This document shows, piece after piece, positions 57,116 to 62,268 of a stretch of 62,268 nucleotides of DNA; within the stretch, counting starts at the first letter, position 1, and the number at the start of each line of letters is the position of its first letter. Source of the stretch: Triparma columacea (lineage: Eukaryota; Sar; Bolidophyceae; Parmales; Triparmaceae); NCBI GenBank assembly GCA_030267965.1, contig BRYA01000357.1, forward strand, positions 1 through 62,268. Direction: 5' to 3'. The notes below the pieces were generated by a model. It did no database searches. It was not told the origin of the DNA and saw nothing but the letters and a program-made list of their open reading frames with translations. Both the position numbers and the translations under genes were made by a program.

Positions 57116-58351
57116 ATGAAACTAGGCCTTAACGTTCGTTTTTCATTCATTTTACTTTCTCACTTGCGTGCATCTACAACTTCATTGAATCTCGTCACGT
57201 CTATTCCGTCTTTAAAGGCAAAAATGTCCACCACCTCTCTTGCTGCATCGTCGCACCCTGGATATCCCCTCCTCTCTGGCGCGTTACACCCCCCTATTGG
57301 TTACGGTACTTACAAAATTGGCTACATCCCCCCGACGAGCGCGGCAGCTTTGAGCGGGGCGGTCAAGAGCGGAGGAAGTGAGGAGGAGGACCCAAGGTGA
57401 GAATGGAGGAAAAAACCTAACCGTAACTACTAACCCTAACCTGCGAACCTAACCCCCCACACCGCCACTAGCGAAATTATAAGGACGGCCCTCGACACTG
57501 GTATCTACAAGTTCCTCGACTGCGCTGAGTTCTACAACAATGAGTCTTCCGTTGGTGCCGGTATCCGCCATTGCAAGTTCCCTCGTTCCTCTCTGTTCCT
57601 CGTCAGCAAGGTCTGGACCAGCACCATGGAGTCCGGCCCCTCCGCCGTTAGGAAGCAGGTTTTGAAGACGCTGGAGGACCTGGGGACTGATTACTTGGAC
57701 ATGTACTGCATCCACTGGCCTGTGCCCGAGGGGGTCCATGTGATGGCTTACAAGGAGCTGGAGAAATTGAAGGAAGAGGGCCTTATCAGGCACCTCGGGG
57801 TTAGCAACTACGCGATCGAGGATTATAAGGAGCTGATGGAAGCAGGATGCAGGTGAGCAATAGACTTTGAACGTAGATGCACGCCACCTCTAACAAACCG
57901 AATCCTACCCAACCTCCCCCAACCCAGCAAACCTGAAGTGTGTCAGATCGAGGTAAACCCCTTCTGCTGGAGGCCTGAGACGGTAGGTTTCTTCCAGAGC
58001 GAGGGCCTGGTCGTCCAGAGCTACCGCAGCCTCCGGGACGGCAAGGAGTTCTCCAACCCCCTGCTGGTCGAGCTCGGCTCGAAGTACAGGAGGACGACCG
58101 CGCAGGTTATGGGTAGGTGGTGCGTCCAGAAGGGCGTTGTGTACATGCCCAAGAGCGCTAGGGAGTCAAGGATGATTGAGAACGGCGGGGTTTTCGACTG
58201 GAACATCGAGGAGGAGGACATGGAGAGGCTCGACGGACTCACGACGGAGGAGGGGCTGGAGAAGATGTACAAGAGCTACCGGGTGGGAGTGCTCAGGGAC
58301 ACAACGATGGAGGGGAGGACGGAACTCGTGAAGGAGATTACGAGGGGTTGA
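57116..58351 (+). CDS. Aldo/keto reductase
   Basis: NAD(P)H-dependent reductase of carbonyl compounds. Exons 57116-57396, 57472-57852 and 57928-58351, 361 aa. A second in-frame ATG at 57224 (context AAAAATGTCC) gives 325 aa and may be the real start; the extra 36 residues are basic and hydrophobic, perhaps a targeting peptide. The catalytic tetrad is complete: Asp and Tyr in FLDCAEFYNNE, Lys in LVSKVW, His in CIHWPVP. Cofactor-side motifs are present: HLGVSNYAIEDYKELM, VCQIEVNPF, VVQSYRSLRDG and YMPKSARESRMIEN (coenzyme phosphate site). The substrate cannot be told. Confidence 0.92.
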
Positions 58352-58543
58352 ATGAACGTTGTGTTTCTCATTTTTTGAAAAGGTAAAGGAAAGGAGAAGG
58401 AGAGCTTTGCGGTATGGGGGGAGTATCGTAGTGTAGCGTAAGTAAGTGTAGCGTAAGTAAAGGCTGAATTTCCCTCCCAAAAAATATATAAACTCTAAAA
58501 ATGATCACACACACACATAAAAATCCCCCTCTCTCCCTCAACG

Positions 58544-59407
58544 TCATAACTTAAGCCTCGGTCCCGTCCCTCTCTTCTTCCCGAATCTAATATTCTTCGG
58601 CACCGACACCCTAACCTTCTCAACCCCCTCACACAACCCCTCCAAGTCAACATCCATACCTACAACCTCCCCCTCAGCTCCTTCATGCAGGAACTTGCAC
58701 TTGGACCCAAACTTGCACCTCCCCTTCATGTAGAACTTGCAAGCAGTAGTATTCTTAGCGGGCCTCCCCCCCCTCCCCGTGACCTCCCTTACCCTGTCCT
58801 TTATCCTCCTGTTCATGTTGGACGTGTGGAACCTGTAACCCATGGGGTAACCGTGGGATGTCACCATGTGCTTATCGCGGGTGGAGGGGAGCGCCGATAA
58901 GTGAGAGCAGTGAGGTAACAGGCAAGCGAACGGAGTGAACGTCGCAGCCGTTCCGAGGTCGCAGTCAGACGAAGAGCTGGAGAAGGACTTGTAAAGAGAA
59001 GGCAACCAGAAGGGGTCGTGGGCCTCGGTCTGGTGGAGGTTGAGGAGGTGGTCGGAGTGGAAGGACTGGCCGCAACCTGTGCAAGTAAGGGAGGCGACGC
59101 GGTCGAGGGAGGTGTCTCTTTGAGTGTGGGAGAGGTAAGGGTTTAGGGGGGTAGAAGGGGGACCATTTGAAGTTAAAGACGATGGAAGGTCGGTAGAGGT
59201 ACCGTCTTCGTCGGGAGTGTCGGGTATTATGTAGCAAGACCCAGTGCGGTACCCACTGTTGGACTTGAAATCGTCAAAGAAGGGGGAGGTGGGATCACGG
59301 AAGATGGGGACGGGAAGGAAGGACTTGAAGGACTGTGAAGGGGGAGAGAGTGGGACAGGAGAGGAGGGAGGTGAAGAAGAAATTAAGGGGGGACTTGAGG
59401 ACGCCAT
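58544..59407 (-). CDS. ZNF511-like C2H2 protein with a CCCH zinc finger
   Basis: Single exon from the ATG at 59407, 287 aa. The frame is open further upstream without ATG. A Ser/Pro-rich N-terminus is followed by a C2H2 finger (CTGCGQSFHSDHLLNLHQTEAH) and the ZNF511-type motif. That motif comprises FACLLPHCSHLSALPSTRDKHMVTSHGYP and GYRFHTSNMNRR. A CCCH finger comes next (CKFYMKGRCKFGSKCKFLH, spacing C-x7-C-x5-C-x3-H), then a basic C-terminus. CCCH fingers usually bind RNA. Human ZNF511 has no CCCH finger as far as I recall, so the combination is notable. Confidence 0.82.
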   Translation of the reverse strand: MASSSPPLISSSPPSSPVPLSPPSQSFKSFLPVPIFRDPTSPFFDDFKSNSGYRTGSCYIIPDTPDEDGTSTDLPSSLTSNGPPSTPLNPYLSHTQRDTSLDRVASLTCTGCGQSFHSDHLLNLHQTEAHDPFWLPSLYKSFSSSSSDCDLGTAATFTPFACLLPHCSHLSALPSTRDKHMVTSHGYPMGYRFHTSNMNRRIKDRVREVTGRGGRPAKNTTACKFYMKGRCKFGSKCKFLHEGAEGEVVGMDVDLEGLCEGVEKVRVSVPKNIRFGKKRGTGPRLKL

Positions 59408-59839
59408 TTTAAGAGGACATTCAGGGTGGGGCCGAGTACAGGTTGGTTGATTTATGGGTTGTGGTCGTTTTTTGAATACTTTCAAGTGACTTTTGCGAGA
59501 TTGGATGCCGTATTACAGTCGTGATGTCGGTGTAATAACGTTTTTAAAACTGTCTATCAAATCTTGTTTGTCCTCTTACAATTGGCCAGAAACCAGAAAC
59601 CTGTCACCTGCAGGCCCAGAAAAGTTCCTTCCCTTTTGTCCTCCATTTTGCGCCTATTTTATAATTTATCGCCTTATTGTGTTATACTATTGTGCTTCTA
59701 TAATATATACGTAACCCTATATTGAATATTAAAGCCTAAAACGCAACACAAAGACAACACAATAAGACAGAACAATCAGGCAGTTCTCCATTGTATCTCC
59801 AATTGTGTTTCCACACTTCCTCAGATCTCCTCAAACAGC
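59408..59839. other. Divergent intergenic region
   Basis: 432 bp between the zinc-finger gene and the 7-TM gene. AT content rises at about 59640-59760. No gene, repeat or RNA seen. Confidence 0.5.
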
Positions 59840-61229
59840 ATGACTATCAATACAGACATGCCACCATTGACTGTTGGAATATTAGGCTTCTCCATGTACT
59901 TCATATTAACACTTGTTGTAGCATTTAGGTGAGAGCGAGGGGGCTACTTGCTAGGGGGCTAGTTGGGAGGGGAAAAGGGTGGGGAACAACCTTCGCTAAC
60001 CATCCTTAACCACCATCATTGCTAACCATCATTGCTAACCATCATTGCTAACCCACCACAACCTCAACAACGCGCCGAAATCACACAACACACCACGACG
60101 ATGGAACAGATTATACCACCACCTTAGAAAGGGCTCGGGGGGCATCCTTACGCTTCGGAAGGTGAGCAAAGGGAGCCCAAGCCGTGGCGATGAGCATTCT
60201 CATTGTTTTGCCTCAAATCTTACCGCTGCTTCCCCTTGCCCTCCCCCCCCCCCCCCTCCCATCCAGACGTTTCACCTGTCCCTCTTCATCTACGTCGCCC
60301 TCGAGGCGATTTCCTACATCCCCATGACCTTCTTCACCCATGATTCCTACACCCCCCCCTACTACGCCTGTCACCTCCTCGCCGTCTCCTTCGACGTTAC
60401 CGCTTTCTCCCTCGTAACGGTCCTCTGGAGCCGCACGGTCCTGAACGTCACGAACAAGAAGTACCGTTGGATCTACTGCCTGGTTGGAACCGTCGACGTA
60501 GGCTTTGCGATTGCGACCTGCAGCGTAATCGGGGACATGGCGGCCCACGCCAAGGGGGGTAACCTGAGCGACTGGGCGGCCTCGAGCCCGAGCTACGAGC
60601 TCCTGCTGCTCCTGGAGCCCATAACCCTTACGTTCAACGCCTTGTGCGTGATCGTATACGGGTCTCGGATGCTCCACAAGCTGGTGAGCTTGAGGAACTG
60701 GGACAGCCTCCCTCGGACGGTGCAGGTCAGGATACTCACGCAGACCTTCTTCACCATGTTCAGCTGCGCGTTCTGCTACCTCCTCCGGAGCACGCTGCTG
60801 TTCCTGGAGTACAGGAGGATCCAGAGCGACGAGAGCCTGATGCCGACCAACTGGATGTGGTGGTTCGGGGCGATATGGATACCCCAGATCGTACCCAGCG
60901 GGCTCCTCCTCTTCACGATGAGGAACCTTGACAAGAAGAGGGAGAGGGAGAGGAGGAACCTCGGAGGGGGGGTAGGCGGGGGCGTGGGGGGGAGGGGGGA
61001 CGGCGCCATTAGGGGGGAGAGGGGCAGGAGGCTGGACAGCCTACCTCAGGACGAGGAGACGGGGGCGGGGCTGGGGATCTGGGGGAGCGGAGGGAAGGGG
61101 AGGGGGGAGGGGGGGGGGGAACTCGAGAAGAGCTTGATGGGGAACGAATATGGGAAGGGAGAAGGGGAAGAAGAGAGCTGGGGGGATGGAGACCAAAGCA
61201 GCGTGAGGAGCAACAGCGTAACGTTCTGA
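59840..61229 (+). CDS. Seven-helix membrane protein, THH1/TOM1/GPR137-like
   Basis: Exons 59840-59928, 60110-60161 and 60267-61229, 367 aa. Helix 1 is in exon 1 (TVGILGFSMYFILTLVVAF). Exon 2 encodes the short basic loop LYHHLRKGSGGILTLRK. Exon 3 holds six more hydrophobic segments, then a Gly/Glu/Arg-rich cytosolic tail of about 90 residues. Loop and helix patterns (TFHLSLFIYVALEAISY, YRWIYCLVGTVDVGF, CYLLRSTLLFLEY, IWIPQIVPSGLLLFTMRNL) resemble the plant TOM1/TOM3 and animal GPR137 family. That family is found on endolysosomal or vacuolar membranes. Assignment is by pattern, not alignment. Confidence 0.72.
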
Positions 61230-61626
61230 GGGGAGTACTATCTGTTTAGTTAAGTCCCTCTTTTCTGTTGCTTTTGAAAAAATCAAACAGATCTCCCAAT
61301 GTTTTTTTGAATCGAGAAAATAGTCGGTAGATTTCGGAAGAGAGCAAATTCAAATTCAAGGTCAGTATTATGCTAATATCGGGCGCCTTTACTCCTACAC
61401 TCTCCTCAAAACATAAATCTTGCTATTATTGTACGACCCATCGACTTTTGGCTCACATATGCCCCAAAATGAGGAGAAAATAGAGCTCTCTCATATACCT
61501 GTTCGTAATCGTCCCTATGTTTCTGTGCAATTATTTGGCCATCACAGAGGTATCAATATAACTACTGTCGATATGGGGATAGACTTCAAACTAACTCTCT
61601 CCAATCGACCTCCGCAGCAATATAAC
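61230..61626. other. Intergenic region
   Basis: About 400 bp without a gene, between the 7-TM gene and the terminal secreted-protein gene; it should contain the latter promoter. No repeat or RNA is seen. Confidence 0.5.
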
Positions 61627-62268
61627 ATGAAGATACTACTTACTATTTTATCCCTCTTCCTCCTGGCTCCCGCCAGTGTCACGGAAGCTTCTTGTGTGGA
61701 CACAATTGGCCCGATCCCTAGCACGAGTAACGACAGGACGAAGTATTGCTCTGTTATCCAAAGCAAACTGAACGCAGCGAACAACCAGGACGACGCAGCT
61801 GAGTTCAACAAAGTCTTCAACAGGAACTGCGGCCCCGGCACTGCTACCTCGCAGTGGAACTACTTCCCCGGCAACTGCACCTGCACGTGCGCCATGGTAT
61901 TCACTGGTCCCACTGACAGCCCGACGCCTGCACCCACTCCTACTCCCGCACCTACTCCTACTCCCGCACCTAATGCTACTCCCGCCCCTACTCCTACCCT
62001 CACGCCTGCGCCCACCCCGGCAATTACTCCTGCACCCACCTGTGTGGACACAACCGACCCGATCTCTAGCACGAGTACCGACAGGACGAAGTATTGCTCT
62101 GTCATTCAAAGCAAACTGAACGTAGCGAACAACGACAACAACGAAGCTGATTTCAACCAAGTCTTTAACAGGAACTGCGGCCCCGGCACTGCTACCTCGC
62201 AGTGGAGCTACTTCCCCGGCAACTGCACCTGCACGTGCGCCATGGAATTCACTGGTCCCACTGACAGC
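61627..62268 (+). CDS. Secreted Cys-rich tandem-repeat protein (3-prime partial)
   Basis: The frame from the ATG at 61627 is open to the window end (214 codons). The signal peptide [20 protein letters not shown] is clear. Two near-identical repeats follow, starting at CVDT (61693 and 62041, 348 bp apart). Each is about 75 residues with [27 protein letters not shown], and the cluster NCTCTCAM followed by FTGPTDS. A Pro/Thr/Ala linker ([12 protein letters not shown] type) separates them. Conserved cysteines imply a disulfide-bonded extracellular module; the linker resembles O-glycosylated cell-wall linkers. The family is not recognised. Minus-strand frames here are shadows of this repeat. Confidence 0.85.
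   Translation, partial: MKILLTILSLFLLAPASVTEASCVDTIGPIPSTSNDRTKYCSVIQSKLNAANNQDDAAEFNKVFNRNCGPGTATSQWNYFPGNCTCTCAMVFTGPTDSPTPAPTPTPAPTPTPAPNATPAPTPTLTPAPTPAITPAPTCVDTTDPISSTSTDRTKYCSVIQSKLNVANNDNNEADFNQVFNRNCGPGTATSQWSYFPGNCTCTCAMEFTGPTDS
61918..62039 (+). repeat. Pro-Thr-Ala linker minisatellite
   Basis: Repeats of CCTACTCCTACTCCCGCA and variants encode (P-T-P-A)n between the two Cys-rich modules of the secreted protein. The period is about 18 bp with several substitutions. Confidence 0.75.

Noticed and set aside
61542..62160. Minus-strand ORFs with G/V/A-rich repeats
   Set aside because: These are antisense shadows of the Cys-rich repeats and Pro-Thr linker of the plus-strand secreted protein, which has the signal peptide and open frame to the edge.

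Overview
The window is the left end of a nuclear chromosome of a photosynthetic eukaryote, most likely a heterokont (ochrophyte) microalga. It opens with (CCCTAA)n telomere repeats and continues into gene-dense DNA with short spliceosomal introns (mostly GTGAG/GTAAG...AG). It carries nuclear genes for mitochondrial F1-ATPase and mitoribosome proteins, a galactolipid-type glycosyltransferase, and proteins with a signal peptide ending in an A-F motif (LeuA, double-SET protein), as expected for a secondary red plastid. I lean towards Bolidophyceae/Parmales from the general style. That is a guess, not something the sequence proves.

Region by region: 1-65 telomere; 66-500 degenerate 69-bp satellite; 598-9506 one giant minus-strand gene (2,551 aa in my model) with START-like domains, two tandem XK-like membrane modules and an N-terminal array of duplicated phase-1 micro-exons; 10503-13052 LeuA; 13365-13640 GGTCCGG-rich inverted element; 13760-19536 THOC2; 19416-21386 a rearranged segmental duplication joining the THOC2 tail to the RPL22 promoter; 21387-25396 RPL22, an LtrA-type membrane protein and a divergent actin; 26273-35484 a serine-rich protein, gamma-glutamyl hydrolase, DNAJC21, RPA49, mS35 and an unknown protein; 35676-39309 a lipase head to head with an MGDG-synthase-like enzyme; 39310-40189 an AT-rich stretch with a perfect 75-bp inverted repeat; 40190-47784 a 2-TM protein, FAM177, a P/N/G-rich protein, a plastid protein and SMG7/EST1; 47839-52497 a double-SET plastid methyltransferase and a coiled-coil membrane protein; 52656-55920 ATP synthase beta and delta, head to head; 56111-61229 GNAT-SAP, aldo/keto reductase, ZNF511-CCCH and a 7-TM protein; 61627 to the end, a secreted repeat protein cut by the window edge.

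Gene models were built by hand from reading frames and splice sites. Where I give exon coordinates, the summed exon lengths are divisible by three and the joined frame is open. From RPL22 to the plastid gene the genes alternate strand without exception, so nearly every gene shares a short divergent promoter with one neighbour and a 40-200 bp convergent tail with the other. Functionally the set is mixed: RNA export and decay (THOC2, SMG7), ribosome synthesis (RPA49, DNAJC21, eL22, mS35), mitochondrial ATP synthesis, plastid metabolism and membrane lipids.

The most unusual items are the micro-exon array of the giant START/XK gene, start-codon-proximal introns (a 7-nt coding first exon and an ATG-only first exon), an inverted and disabled copy of the ATP-beta first exon lying in the ATP-beta/delta promoter, the perfect 75-bp fold-back, and the duplicated RPL22 promoter.
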